The position numbers were made by a program, and so were the translations under genes. Shown piece by piece: positions 1 to 9,823 of a stretch of DNA of 64,000 nucleotides. The notes beneath the pieces were generated by a model. That model was not told the origin of the DNA. It did not search any database and saw nothing but the letters and a program-made list of their open reading frames with translations. Position 1 is the first letter of the stretch, and each line of letters opens with the position of its first letter. Origin of the DNA: Trichopria drosophilae (lineage: Eukaryota; Arthropoda; Insecta; Hymenoptera; Diapriidae); contig CM059582.1 of assembly GCA_030407085.1 (NCBI GenBank), positions 70,823,501-70,887,500 of the forward strand. Direction: 5' to 3'.

Positions 1-291
1 CAAACAGCGGTACTCTGCGTAGCTGGCGCTAGATGCGCCGAGCTTAAGCGTTGGGAAATTTAACATTGCCGTTTCCGTACCCTGGTTGCGCCGGACATGT
101 GGCCAGGAGCCTGCACTGTTGCCAGACCTCAGCTTTACTCGCCGTTGTCTAGTTCTGAAAAACTCCCTAGAGTATAATTATTACGCAATATGGAATACGG
201 AACAACCGCGCGCCGGAGTCTGGGGAATAACGGAATGCTTTTTCCTATAACCGGGTATGAAACGAAGATAAAACAGCATTTCCGTTACAGT
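1..291. other. Non-coding flank, nothing recognised
   Basis: Moderately GC-rich sequence with no open frame of note, no inverted or tandem repeat that I can see, and no match to the other repeats in the window. It ends where the 61-bp satellite begins. Confidence 0.5.
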
Positions 292-691
292 ACATTTCAA
301 TCTAAATTAAATAATCTTCAATATTGTAAAATATTTCAAATATGATTATTTCATATATCAATGTAAATGTAATAATCTTCTACATTGTAAAATATTTCGA
401 ATATAATTATTGTACATTTCAATCTAAATTAAATAATCTTCATTATTGTAAAATATTTCAAATGTAATTATTGCACATTTCAATCTGAATTAAATAATCT
501 TCAATATTGTAAAATATTTCAAATATCATTATTTCATATATCAATGTAAATTTAATAATCTTCTACATTGTAAAATATTTCGAATATAATTATTGTACAT
601 TTCAATCTAAATTCAATAATCTTCATTATTGTAAAATATTTCAAATGTAATTATTGCACATTTCAATCTAAATTAAATAATCTTCAATATT
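292..691. repeat. 61-bp satellite with 183-bp higher-order period, left block
   Basis: The phrase ACATTTCAATCTAAATTAAA recurs at 292, about 414, 475, 597 and 658. Steps are 61 or 122 bp, and every third unit is nearly identical (292 vs 475 = 183 bp; 475 vs 658 = 183 bp). Each monomer carries TAATCTTC, ATTGTAAAATATTTC and an AATTATT-type end. The array is cut at AATATT (686-691) and resumes with the same six bases at 9704, so the retrotransposon between is an insertion into the satellite. Confidence 0.85.
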
Positions 692-835
692 TATTTATTT
701 AATATTTATTTACGGGCCAATTGACCCTTTACATAGAAATAATATATACAACAGCTGTCATAGTAATCGAATATAAATGAACATAACCAAATAAAATTTT
801 AATGAAACAATAGAAGAAAATAACTTAAATTTAAC

Positions 836-2592
836 TTAATATCGGAGTATATACTTAATACTATTAATAAATATTCCAAGAGTCGCACTGTCCCTCGCCA
901 TTTGTGGTAGAGAGTTGAACTCAATCACTATCCTAGGATAAAGTGAAAAATATGACCAGTTGGTTGTAGATGGAGGTTCAACAAAAATCCTGAGGTTCCT
1001 GAAAGGGTAATTCAACTCTCTGCGAGAAAATAGGCTTTCAAGTTCACTACAGTCAATATTACGCTTTACAATATTGTATGCAAATTTAAGACCATTCAGT
1101 TTACGACATGATTCCAGCGAAAAAATATTAAATTGACGAGCTATAGGAGTATAATTATGGTCGAACGGATGCATATGTCTATCTGTTTTAAAAGAAAGGT
1201 AACGGAGAAATTTATGCTGAACTGATTCTAATTTACTAATATCATAATTTATATGAGGAGACCAAATAGGTGAGGCATAACTGAAAACAGAAATGATCAA
1301 GGATTTATACAGTGATATTAAAGCTGTAGTTGACCGAAAACTTCGAGTAACTCTTTTAATAAATCCAAGTAGTTTGTAAGCCTTGGATGTAATGAAGTTG
1401 ATATGCTCACGATAATTAAGACTAGAATCAATAATTACCCCAAAGTCACATATACTTGACACTGCTTCTAAACTAATATCTGAGATGTTGTATGTAAATT
1501 CTATTGGTGAAATCGACTTGTAAAAAGATAAAGATTTACATTTATTAATATTCAAGTTTAGTCCGTTCCTTAATCCCCAGGGATGAACTCTATCCAAATC
1601 CAATTGGATTTTAATAGCATCACGAGGTGATTGAATAATAGAAAACATTTTTAAGTCGTCAGCAAAAATCAAAAACTTAGAGTATCTTATTTCAGAAGCG
1701 ATGTCATTTGCGTATAAAGCAAAAAGTAACGGACCGAGGTGAGAACCCTGAGGTACACCCGAAGAACAAGCTATAGACCTAGATTCGAAGTTTTTAATTT
1801 TTCAAATTGAGATCTATCGGTAAGATATGATCTTATCCACTCAAGCAAAGGTCCACGTATCCCATAATTATAAAGCTTACTTACTAACCGCGTGTGATTA
1901 ATTCTATCGAACGCTTTTTCAAAGTCCGTATAAATAGAATCAACTTGTCTCTTTTGAAGAAAAGCGCGTGTAATATAATTAGTATAAATTGCAAGATTTG
2001 AAACTGTGGAGCGCCTCTGAACAAAACCATGTTGTTCCGGAATAATAAATGTCCCAAGTATAGCTTGTAATTTTGTTGCAATGATAGAGTCAAAAATTTT
2101 AGCTAAACAGTTCATAATCGAGATAGGCCTGTAGTTGAGAATCGAATTTCTATTACCTGATTTAAACAAAGGTAGGATATAGCTAAGTTTCGAGAGGTTT
2201 GGGAAGATACCAGTACTTAACGAGCAGTTAAAGATTCTTGCTAAAGGTTTAATCAGGGACGCTCCACAGTTACCTAATAGAACACCAGGAATTCCATCAG
2301 GACCCGGCCCTGATTTCGTGTTAAAATTCTTCAATGCAGAGCTAACATCCTCCGCACTTCCAACAATCGAATTAGCAAATTTCATAGAATCAACAAGGGG
2401 CACCGATGGTAGTCGAGAAGTTGTATACACCGATTGGAAATATTCAGCGAAAAGATTCACAGTACTTCCACCAGTAAAAGCTTCCAAATTATTTAATGTC
2501 ATATAACTAGGGAACTGATTAGCATTACGCTGACTATTTACAAAGGTCCAAAATGCTTTTACATTGGATGTCACATTATTTTCAATCAAATC
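836..2592 (-). pseudogene. Non-LTR ORF2, 3' part: reverse transcriptase and C-terminus
   Basis: Encodes the RT domain of the minus-strand retrotransposon. Visible motifs in order are GPDGIP (about 2300), YRPISIMNCLAKIFD, QHGFVQRRST, YTDFEKAFDRINH, then GVPQGSHLGP (about 1750) and FADDLK (about 1655), ending in the usual C-terminal tail with a YPRIVIEFNSLP stretch and a stop at 836. The frame breaks near 1800, just before GVPQG: loss of one base in the AATTTGAAAAATT tract moves the frame so that a TAG follows. The 5' side joins in frame to the segment starting at 5046 once the mariner-like element and one TA are removed (junction residues ..RRHI/DLIENN..). Confidence 0.88.
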
Positions 2593-2594
2593 TA

Positions 2595-2896
2595 CAGGGT
2601 CATCGAAAAGTATCGGATCCCCCTAATATCTTCATTTAGAATGCACTTAGGAGAAAATGTCCAATAGCAAAGTTGTATGGTTTCAAGCGGGGAGTAAGAT
2701 GATGACCTTGACTTTGACCTTGACCATGTCTTTCAATGTAATTTCAAGGTCAATCTTATTTTTTTAAATAGAACCCCTTACATTTTATTGCATATTCTTA
2801 TAGCTTATCTCGAGAGCTTTCCAAAACACTATAATAAAATATTTTTTTATTAAGTACTTTTTGAGTTATAAAGGTTTGAAGTTAACAATTTTTTGA
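2595..2896. repeat. Left TIR of mariner-like copy 1, with TCAAGGTCA-type sites
   Basis: Inverted match to about 4743-5043. Between about 2700 and 2760 it carries TGACCTTGA-type nonamers in both orientations; copy 2 has four exact ones in the matching place. TCAAGGTCA is the recognised monomer site of FTZ-F1/ERR-type nuclear receptors. Function here is inference. Confidence 0.8.
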
Positions 2897-3505
2897 CAAA
2901 AAATGTAGAATATCTTGTAAAATATTATTTAGTTTTCAGTAATCATAACCTTAATACTTTTGTGCGCGGAATAATGAGACCAATTAATTGGTTTAAAGAA
3001 AATACATTAATCGGATCCCCCTAATATTTTCAGTAAGAATGCATTTTGGAAAAATGTCCAATAGCAAACTATTGTACGGCTTCAAGCAATTATGCTAATA
3101 GGCTCTGGCGAAAAACTGCCCGAACGTAATCGCGAGAAGCTGCTCGAATGCGTGATTTCCGAAGGCGTTAGCGGGAATCTGACCGAAATCGTTGGCCAAT
3201 CTTTATTCTCTCACTCTCGCAGGCACCAATGTACGAGCTCTTGAGCAAACAATACGGATCACTGATTTGAAACTTTGATGCAGTGCTGTCTTCTTCTTAG
3301 CGAGCAGCAGTCACCTCGTGGACGAAAACGAACAGCCTCAAAAATTTTGTCTGTAACAAAAGAAACCATTGCGCTTCAATTGATTATCCCAAACATCTTC
3401 ATTTTGTTTCCAATAGCCCAGACATTTTAGTATTTTTCTCTGCTTAATTATCTAGATCAATTTCCTATCACTTACCTGATTAATTCTTCTTCGCTCTAAT
3501 TAAGA

Positions 3506-4405
3506 ATGGCGGAGCTTTCTGAAAGAGATCGAATAACACTGTTAATGATGCGAGGATGGGGAGATCAACAAAGAGGGTGTAAAACAGTAACGCGATTATT
3601 TAATGAAAATTTTCGGAATGAAAATAAGATCTCCAAAAGTACTGTAATCCGTACTATTCAACGTTTCGAGGCCATTGGTAGCGTTCAAAGCCGCCCAAAA
3701 TCTGGTAGACCTAAAACAGCAACAAATAATGATAAGGCATTAGATGTTTTACAGTCTTTCGTTGAAGATCCCCATATTTCCATCAATCGCGTTGCACAAG
3801 AACACGAAATCGGTCATGCATCTGTCAGTAAAATTCTGAAATTGAATAAATGGCATCCATACAAACTCCATTTGGTCCAAGAGTTGTCCGAAGACGATTT
3901 TGATAGACGCATCGAATTTTGTGATCTTATGATGGAGATGATTGTCGACGATCCTCTATTACTTGATAATATTGTTTTCTCTGATGAGGCAACATTTGAA
4001 CTGATTGGAAATGTAAATAGACACAATTGTAGATACTGGAGTGACGTTAATCCTCACTGGAAAAGAGACAATCATACTCAATATCCGCAAAAAGTTAACG
4101 TATGGGCTGGTATTCTTAATGGTAGACCAGTTGGCCCGTTCTTCATTGAAGGCAATTTGACAGCACAAGTATACCTAGTCATGCTTCGCGAACAAATTGT
4201 TCCAGCTATTCGAGACATAGCTGGTGGAAATATGGATGAAATTTATTTCCAACAGGATGGAGCTCCACCTCATTATGGTGTCATTGTCCGTCAATATTTG
4301 AATGAGGTCTTTCAGGACAGGTGGATAGAGCGAAGGGGTCATATTGAGTGGCCACCTCGGTCTCCGGACTTGACCACACTTGACTTTTTTTGTGGGGTTA
4401 CTTGA
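3506..4405 (+). CDS. IS630/Tc1/mariner-superfamily transposase, C-terminus frameshifted
   Basis: DDE/D transposase for cut-and-paste movement of the surrounding element, expected to act in the nucleus on its own TIRs. Residues about 5-60 form a helix-turn-helix region, followed by a KSGRPKTAT linker (about 65-73) and a second HTH (about 90-115). The catalytic candidates are D160 (FSDEATF), D251 (QQDGAPPH) and D288 (RSPDLT). The spacing D251-D288 is 36 residues, which I would call DD36D-like. The ATG fits the N-terminus of copy 2 exactly. The frame ends at DFFCGVT because a T tract has 7 instead of 8 bases. The +1 frame continues LWGYLK and about 50 further residues to a natural stop near 4563. 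The triad is intact but the tail is lost. Confidence 0.9.
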   Translation: MAELSERDRITLLMMRGWGDQQRGCKTVTRLFNENFRNENKISKSTVIRTIQRFEAIGSVQSRPKSGRPKTATNNDKALDVLQSFVEDPHISINRVAQEHEIGHASVSKILKLNKWHPYKLHLVQELSEDDFDRRIEFCDLMMEMIVDDPLLLDNIVFSDEATFELIGNVNRHNCRYWSDVNPHWKRDNHTQYPQKVNVWAGILNGRPVGPFFIEGNLTAQVYLVMLREQIVPAIRDIAGGNMDEIYFQQDGAPPHYGVIVRQYLNEVFQDRWIERRGHIEWPPRSPDLTTLDFFCGVT

Positions 4406-4617
4406 AAAGTAAAGTTTATGCCACCAAGCCTCAAGATTTAGATGGTTTAAGAGGGAGAATAACTCGAGAGATAGAAACGTACCGGAATGCGGTTTCGGCT
4501 GTTTATAACAGATTGGCACATTGCCAGGCTGTTGAAGGGCAACAATTTGAACATTTGTTGTGAATTGTTTGGTACAATTAAATATTTTGCCCAAGCTAAC
4601 CAATTGGAATTAAATTT

Positions 4618-4742
4618 GCCTTAACTGGCCGGACTCACACACCACTCTTGCCTTAACTGGTCGGACTCGCACACCACTCTTGTCTTAACTAGTCGGACTC
4701 GCACACCACTCTTGCCTTAACTGGTCGGACTCGCACACCACT
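4618..4742. repeat. 32-bp minisatellite inside mariner-like copy 1 (4 units)
   Basis: Four tandem units of about 32 bp, each with CCTTAACTGGTCGGACTCGC followed by ACACCACTCTTG, lie between the transposase 3' end and the right TIR. The sister element at 57174-59709 has three units at the same place. Confidence 0.85.
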
Positions 4743-5043
4743 TAACAAATTGTTAACTTCAAACCTTTATAACTCAAAAAGTACTTAATAAAAAAATATT
4801 TTATTATAGTGTTTTGGAAAGCTCTCGAGATAAGCTGTAAGAATATGTAATAAAATGTAGGGGGTTCTATTTAAAAAAATAAGATTGACCTTGAAATGAC
4901 CTTGAAGGACATGGTCAAGGTCAAAGTCATGGTCATCATCTTACTCCCCGCTTGAAACCATACAACTTTGCTATTGGACATTTTCTCCTAAGTGCATTCT
5001 AACTGAAAATATTAGGGGGGTCCGATACTTTTCGATGACCCTG
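4743..5043. repeat. Right TIR of mariner-like copy 1
   Basis: Reverse complement of the left TIR, ending TTTTCGATGACCCTG before TA. It repeats the TGACCTTGA/TCAAGGTCA cluster at about 4890-4945. Confidence 0.85.
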
Positions 5044-5045
5044 TA

Positions 5046-6159
5046 TATGTCTTCTATAACACGAATTTCGCACTTTTATACACAATGCTCGCAGTCTATA
5101 AAACTCAGCTCGATCGGTTGCGTTGTTAGTTTCTTTGAAGCGTTTATGCGCTACTTTCTTTTGTTTAATAATGAGCTTCAATTCACTGCTAAACCACGCT
5201 GGAAAACTATTCGATCTCATTATTCTCATTGGCGCATATCGATCGAGTAAGTTGTAGATAGTCTCGTAGAAAGTTGTCAGCATAGCATCCGCTGATGATG
5301 ATTGTAGAATAAAATCGCAGTCCACTTCATTCAATCTTTTATTAATCTCCGCAAAATTACCACGATAATAATCTCTACACTCGACTGAGAAACTGAGGAC
5401 TGGTTGGTGAGTATAGGAGATACGAAATTCTGCCGGAGGATGATGCACATCGATGTTGACTAATGGCTCGTTTGGAGAAGTATACTCAATATCCTTAATA
5501 TTGAAAAAAAGAAGATCCAGACTATATCCTTTATCCCAATGGACAGGATAAAGCTCCGATGAATCTAGCAGACAGAAAGTGTTAAGAAGTGCATAAGCTA
5601 TATCATGTGCCGCAGATACCCATGAAGTTGCACTATATGAGAGCTGATTTGTAGAATTCCACGTAATTTTAGGAAGATTATAATCACCAAAAAATGCGTG
5701 GTCTCAATCTGGATTGGATAATATTATATCTTCAACTGTAGTTAGATGCTTATCGTAGTGATCACTACTAGAGTTAGGCGGAATATAAGTGCAACCGAGA
5801 ATGATTTTCCTATCTCCAATCCATAGCTTGATAAAAATATGCTCAACTGTAGAATGTAAAGGAATAATTTGAGTACACTTAATACTGCGCTTTACTGCTA
5901 TTAACACACCACCACCCCGTGCAAACTCGCTAGTTGAAGCATTTCTGTCATGGCGATAGATAATGTAGCCATCCAGACCAAGTTCTGAATTCAAATAGTC
6001 GGGAGTGAGGTGTGTATCCGACAATAAAATAATATCAGGGCAGAGAGTTGATGTTGCTAAGTTTAATTTTAAATCTTGTAACTTTATACGCAGGCCATTG
6101 ACATTTTGATAATAAAGCTTCAAATGTAAGTTATTTACATTAAGTTTTTTGGATCGCAC
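5046..6159 (-). pseudogene. Non-LTR ORF2, 5' part: APE-type endonuclease
   Basis: First half of ORF2 of the minus-strand retrotransposon, encoding the endonuclease that nicks target DNA for target-primed reverse transcription. Motifs visible are YYQNVNGLRIK near the start, LLSDTHLTPDYLNSELGLDGY, RGGGVLIAVK, then GDYNLPKITW and DLLFFNI. A TGA at 5704-5706 breaks the frame between SNPD and DHAFFGDYN. The same frame is open on both sides, so this is one point mutation rather than a frameshift. It overlaps the end of ORF1 in another frame. There is no clear ATG at the start, and the first codons read GTG CGA TCC. The 3' side continues at 2592 after the mariner-like insert. Confidence 0.85.
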
Positions 6160-6488
6160 TTAACATTATTTTTATCCAGGATCACCGGAACTCCGTTGAA
6201 ATGTTTAATTTTCAATGCTTGCGGATGGATCATATTGTATTCCTCCACGTTTTTATGTAGCATCTGGTATAATTTACGTTGATCAGGTGACTTATCCGAT
6301 GAAATCTGTAAGGGAGCCGGAAATTGTTTGTATCTACTAATAATGGTAGAGACATCAGTGGGGTTAGTTAGCGATGCCAATACCGGTCTCACTTTATTAT
6401 CCGCTGGTAATCCTAGTCGTTTTGCCGATACTGCTCGAATATCAACTTGCAGAGAATCCGCCAAAATGTTATTGATTACGGTTAGTAC
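6135..6488 (-). pseudogene. Non-LTR ORF1, 3' part
   Basis: C-terminal third of ORF1 of the minus-strand retrotransposon, which encodes an RNA-binding/chaperone-type protein. It reads TVINNILADSLQVDIRAV and carries KIKHFNGVPVILD before the stop. The upstream part lies at 8825-9461. With the LTR-like element and one GTAC removed the frame reads straight through (..NDNV/LTVINN..). It ends in ..KNLM* and overlaps the first codons of ORF2. Confidence 0.85.
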
Positions 6489-7055
6489 TGTAGCGGTAAC
6501 GACATTTTTAGTTCGTTACTCGTTACATTACTCTAATCCGGAAAAACAAATATAATTGTTTGAGTACGCTGATTAGTCCGTAGTTTAAGAAGCGACTGGA
6601 GAAAGTACGCTGATTGGTGCAACGAGCATCATATCATTAAACAAAACACAAACAATTTTATTATTAGGAATATTTTAAGTAAAAGATATTAAAAGTATTC
6701 CTTTGCAAAATAATTTTAATTGTTGGAAAGGCGACATTCGATATGCTTTGTTGTCATCGCGCTTCTCCGAATTCTAGCTAGTGTGTTTGTTTACATTCGC
6801 CGCTCCGAACAATATCGTTTAACGAACTATCTTTTACGTACGAATATGAAATCGTTTTATTCACAGCGTAAAATATTATATTATTTGATTATTTGAATAA
6901 AAATTAGAAAGTCGAAATCAATAATTTTTAGAACAAACAAAATCGTTTAAAGTTGTTCGAGAGTTAAAGATTCAAGCTCGCGGATTGGCGCGTTAACATT
7001 TAACAAAGATAGCTATACTGCGCGTGGATTGGCGCGGGCTTGATCAACAATTACC

Positions 7056-7093
7056 TATATAAGTAGGCGCGTTTCGCTTTCGGATCATCATTC
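7056..7093 (+). promoter_or_regulatory. TATA box plus insect initiator, upstream promoter of the LTR-like element
   Basis: TATATAA at 7056-7062 is followed by TCATTC at 7088-7093, which fits the insect initiator TCAKTY with the A about 34 bases from the first T of the TATA box. ATTGGCGCG boxes precede it near 6984 and 7028. An AATAAA lies about 107 bases downstream (7197), as in the R region of an LTR. Confidence 0.65.
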
Positions 7094-7864
7094 GTACGAG
7101 GACCAGCAACGAGACAACAGCTCCTAAGAAGTAGCTCTTCGGCTTACGGCAGGACAAGCGAGGATTCTCGATCGAAAGCGATACTCGACGTGCAGAAATA
7201 AATCAAGACCAGCGTCCTACGAACAACAAGGGACTTCGATATAAATACAGCACAGCTCGATATCAACGAGGCTCCAGGCTGCGGCGCAATTCTACCCCGG
7301 CCTATCGGATCTTCTCCCGGCGTGCAAGGCCGTGCCTACGAGATCTTCTCCCGGCGTGCAAGGCCGCGTTTCATTCGTAGGGATTGACTTATTCTCAGTC
7401 CTTTTTTCCTAAGGGACATTGAAGAGCCGTACACTAGAACCAGAAGCCAGTCCAGAGCCAGAAGCCAGAAGCCAGTCCAGGACCAACATCGGCAAGCAGC
7501 GAATTAGGCAGCCAATCAGAAACGAGGGATTGTCGGCAGTAGAAGGTGCTATGGTCTGCTGACCGTACGTCACCTTTTTCCTTTTGGTGACAAGTCTGCT
7601 GACTTGTCAGGACCAAATGTTCTCCACGTTAAAACGGACCCATCGCAACCAGGAGGATCAACGCCGTCGATTCCAGCTTACAAGTGGTCTGATGACCGGC
7701 ACATCTCCGGAGGTGTGTGTGTTTGTGTAAGATTTAGAAGTCTGCTGGCTTCTAAATTCTTGACAACCCTTGTATTACATTCTTTTATAACGGATTTAAA
7801 ATCGCGCGTTTTTTTTGTGTTTCATTTAACGCGATAAACGCTGTGTTCTATTTCGCGTCATTCA

Positions 7865-7945
7865 TTGGCTGATTCACGATTGGCTAAAAAATAAATTCGA
7901 TAGAGTATTTAAATAGTCGCGATGGCGGGTCCGATCTCACTTCCA
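7865..7945 (+). promoter_or_regulatory. Second promoter candidate just upstream of the 187-aa gene
   Basis: Two ATTGGCT boxes (about 7864 and 7879) are followed by TATTTAAATA at 7906-7915. The expected start lies 25-35 bases on, at TCTCACTTCC, about 25-30 bases before the ATG at 7968. No perfect initiator is seen. Confidence 0.45.
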
Positions 7946-7967
7946 GTCAATTCACCGGAGCATAAAC

Positions 7968-8531
7968 ATGCGGGTGTTTCCCGGTTTATCTCGCGAACAA
8001 CAAGTTGCTCAGATTAGAGCTGCGGTTCGTGCAAGGTTCAGAGCAGAGATAGAGATCGCGAAATCGATTAAGGCGCATAGTTCGTGCGAAATAAATATAG
8101 ATTTACACCACGACGCCCGGCTGACCAATGCCAACACTGCAGTCGTCTTGGATCCTGGAATACTAAAGGAGCCGTTCATCCCCGAAGAAGCTCCGGATTG
8201 GATCGTGAGGAAGATAGATGTGGAGTATCTCATCACTCCCAACTACTTCGAGGCGACAGGATTATCGCCACATGACCCGAGACTGATTCCAGTGCTGCCA
8301 CCTGACCCGAACTCATCAGAAAAGGACGAGTGTCCTACGTGGGACTTTCGTAAACAGTGGACGCGCACCGTGCCGTCCATCACGTGGAAAATAGCTCCTA
8401 GAACAAAAAGTTATTTTTGCGATTTCAAAGAATTAGATTGTTTAGAGTTAGGATCGGTAGCGAGGAAGAGACAGCGAAACGAGCGCAAACGAGAGCGTAG
8501 GAACAAGCGAGCGAAAAATGACGTCGTGTAA
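7968..8531 (+). CDS. 187-aa basic-tailed protein of unknown function
   Basis: Not recognised. It is an intact single-exon frame inside the LTR-like element, with a promoter-like box upstream and AATAAA 57 bases after the stop. Residues 1-45 are charged and probably helical. Residues 59-110 hold a VVLDPGILKEPFIP stretch, IDVEYLITPNYF (83-94) and DPRLIPV (103-109). Tryptophans are spaced through 125-140. Residues 165-184 form a dense Arg/Lys tail that would serve as a nuclear signal or nucleic-acid contact. There is no signal peptide or membrane segment. The middle resembles residues 65-101 of the protein at 32411-32914 in order and spacing. No transposase, gag or protease motif is present. It could be an accessory gene of the element or a captured host gene. 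Confidence 0.65.
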   Translation: MRVFPGLSREQQVAQIRAAVRARFRAEIEIAKSIKAHSSCEINIDLHHDARLTNANTAVVLDPGILKEPFIPEEAPDWIVRKIDVEYLITPNYFEATGLSPHDPRLIPVLPPDPNSSEKDECPTWDFRKQWTRTVPSITWKIAPRTKSYFCDFKELDCLELGSVARKRQRNERKRERRNKRAKNDVV

Positions 8532-8587
8532 AGTAAAAGAGGGAATTCCTTAATTTTAATGTAATTTTAAAATGTTTAATTTTTTAG

Positions 8588-8593
8588 AATAAA
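8588..8593 (+). terminator. Poly(A) signal after the 187-aa gene
   Basis: AATAAA lies 57 bases after the TAA stop, in a T-rich context. Confidence 0.55.
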
Positions 8594-8824
8594 CTCTCTT
8601 AATTTTAATGTATTTTCGTGTCTTACTTGCCCTAGAATACGTAGAGAAATAAGTCGTAATCTTTCTGGAATTTCAAGATCGAATTTTTGATTGGTCGTCG
8701 AAAATAAAATTCTTTACAACGTCGAGAACTGCAGCATTTGGCGTTCGATAATTCCTTTTGATTTCTTTTCTGCTCCGCAACTTATTTCCAGTCGTGATCT
8801 CTAACGTTTACATCGAGTTCGACA

Positions 8825-9461
8825 GTACGTTGTCGTTAGTCTCTTTCAAATTGTAGATAATAACATTTTTGTCCCGACGTTCCATCTGCTTTAACTCGGA
8901 GATGCACTGCAATTTAGATAATAGGCAGTCAAGTTCATCTGGTGCGTTGATCGGAGAAGCCTCAATTTTTGTAATTCGTTCATCCAGCTTTTGAGCTTCA
9001 GATTCGACCGAAGACACCCTTGTACTAACGTTACTTATATTGACGTTCAAGCTATCCAGATTTTGTTGAAAGTCAATAATCTTTTTTTCCGTAGAACTAA
9101 TTTTATCTTTCACCAATTGCATTTCTTTCTGGACTGTCAAATGACTTTTTCTGAGATCATCCATACCATCTACTAATTTCTTGTTATCTGTGCTTAAACT
9201 ACTAAACTTAGAATTTAGGTCATTCGATAAAGTCCTAAACATCTTAGCTAGCAAATGAATGGAAACTTTTCTTTTAGCACAGCATTTATAGGTGCCGTCT
9301 TTCTTTATGCGACGTGGAAAACACTGCTTATAGAAATAAGCGCCAGAAAATTCACATTGTTCCGCATCTTCAATCACAATCGGTCCTTTCTTAGGACAAA
9401 GAACGCACTTTATCTCTTCACATTCGGAATCACACTCCGAATCATTATCCTTATCACTCAT
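8825..9461 (-). pseudogene. Non-LTR ORF1, 5' part: zinc finger and coiled coil
   Basis: N-terminal two-thirds of ORF1 of the minus-strand retrotransposon. The ATG at 9461 is followed by an acidic leader, then a Cys-rich PHD-like segment (residues about 17-65: CVLC, EQCEFSGAYFYKQC, KCC). After that comes a long heptad-rich stretch (about 75-175) consistent with a coiled coil for trimerisation, and then RRDKNVIIYNL, the start of an RRM-like strand. The frame is cut at GTAC by the 2336-bp LTR-like element. The continuation is at 6488. Confidence 0.85.
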
Positions 9462-9703
9462 GTTTATAGTTTTGGAGCACGTGGCAAAGTGAGGTAAAAT
9501 ACTGCCTCACCAAAAACTTCAGAATTTATTAGCGAAAGTTCACTATCAATAACACAATCCAAAAATAAACAAATATGACGCAAAATAAAACCAGATAGAA
9601 AAATTTACAACAATTATTTGCAATAAAATAGTCAAAATAGTCAGTGTACTAAATCAGAGCAATATTACTAAATGGCAGCCATCTTGCCTCAATCATTTTA
9701 CAA

Positions 9704-9823
9704 AATATTGTAAAATATTTCAAATATCATTATTTCATATATCAATGTAAATTTAATAATCTTCTACATTGTAAAATATTTCGAATATAATTATTGTACA
9801 TTTCAATCTAAATTAAATAATCT
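9704..9823. repeat. 61-bp satellite, right block
   Basis: About two monomers identical in type to 500-620 (ATTGTAAAATATTTCAAATA, then CATATATCAATGTAAATTTA). It continues the array interrupted at 691, and decays into AT-rich sequence after 9823. Confidence 0.85.

Larger units (their letters stand above)
2595..5043 (+). mobile_element. Mariner-like DNA transposon, copy 1 (TIRs about 300 bp, TA target)
   Basis: Begins CAGGGTCATCGAAAAGTATC, ends with the inverse, and is flanked by TA (2593-2594 and 5044-5045). The terminal inverted repeats run about 300 bp (2595-2896 against about 4743-5043). A shortened second version of the terminal sequence recurs inside the left end (about 3008-3095). One transposase gene lies between the TIRs. 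The host retrotransposon frame is continuous across the TA, which fixes both ends to the base. A nearly identical 2536-bp copy lies at 57174-59709. Both carry the same shortened T tract in the transposase. Confidence 0.95.
6489..8824 (+). mobile_element. 2336-bp TG...CA LTR-like element carrying a small gene
   Basis: Starts TGTAGCGGTAACGAC and ends GAGTTCGACA, the TG...CA ends typical of long terminal repeats, with the exact 4-bp duplication GTAC on both sides (6485-6488 and 8825-8828). Retrotransposon ORF1 is restored in frame on removal. The start does not recur near the end and no gag or pol is seen, so it behaves as one unit such as a solo LTR. Inside it are CCAAT-type boxes, a TATA box at 7056 with an initiator at 7088, AATAAA at 7197, a second TATA-like box at 7906, the 187-codon gene at 7968 and AATAAA at 8588. 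A solo LTR of this length with its own gene is unusual. A non-autonomous LTR element is the alternative reading. Confidence 0.8.
692..9703 (-). mobile_element. PHD-type non-LTR retrotransposon (CR1/Jockey group), nested and broken
   Basis: Minus-strand element with ORF1 (zinc-finger plus coiled coil) and ORF2 (APE endonuclease plus reverse transcriptase). Its 3' end, at the left, is a TAAATAAATATTAAATAAATAAATATT-like simple tail, and its 5' end lies near 9703. It sits in the satellite, with AATATT on both sides as a probable 6-bp target duplication. Removing the two nested insertions (2595-5043 and 6489-8824) leaves about 4.2 kb, a usual full length. It is inactive: ORF1 and ORF2 are each interrupted by an insertion, and ORF2 also has one in-frame TGA and one frameshift. 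The clade is assigned by motif style only. Confidence 0.85.

Noticed and set aside
3506..4405. Bacterial IS630 contamination
   Set aside because: TA target, long TIRs, AT-rich eukaryotic context and nesting inside an insect-type retrotransposon show it is a resident eukaryotic element.
4175..4603. 142-aa minus-strand frame
   Set aside because: Antisense shadow of the transposase; the same shadow recurs at copy 2.
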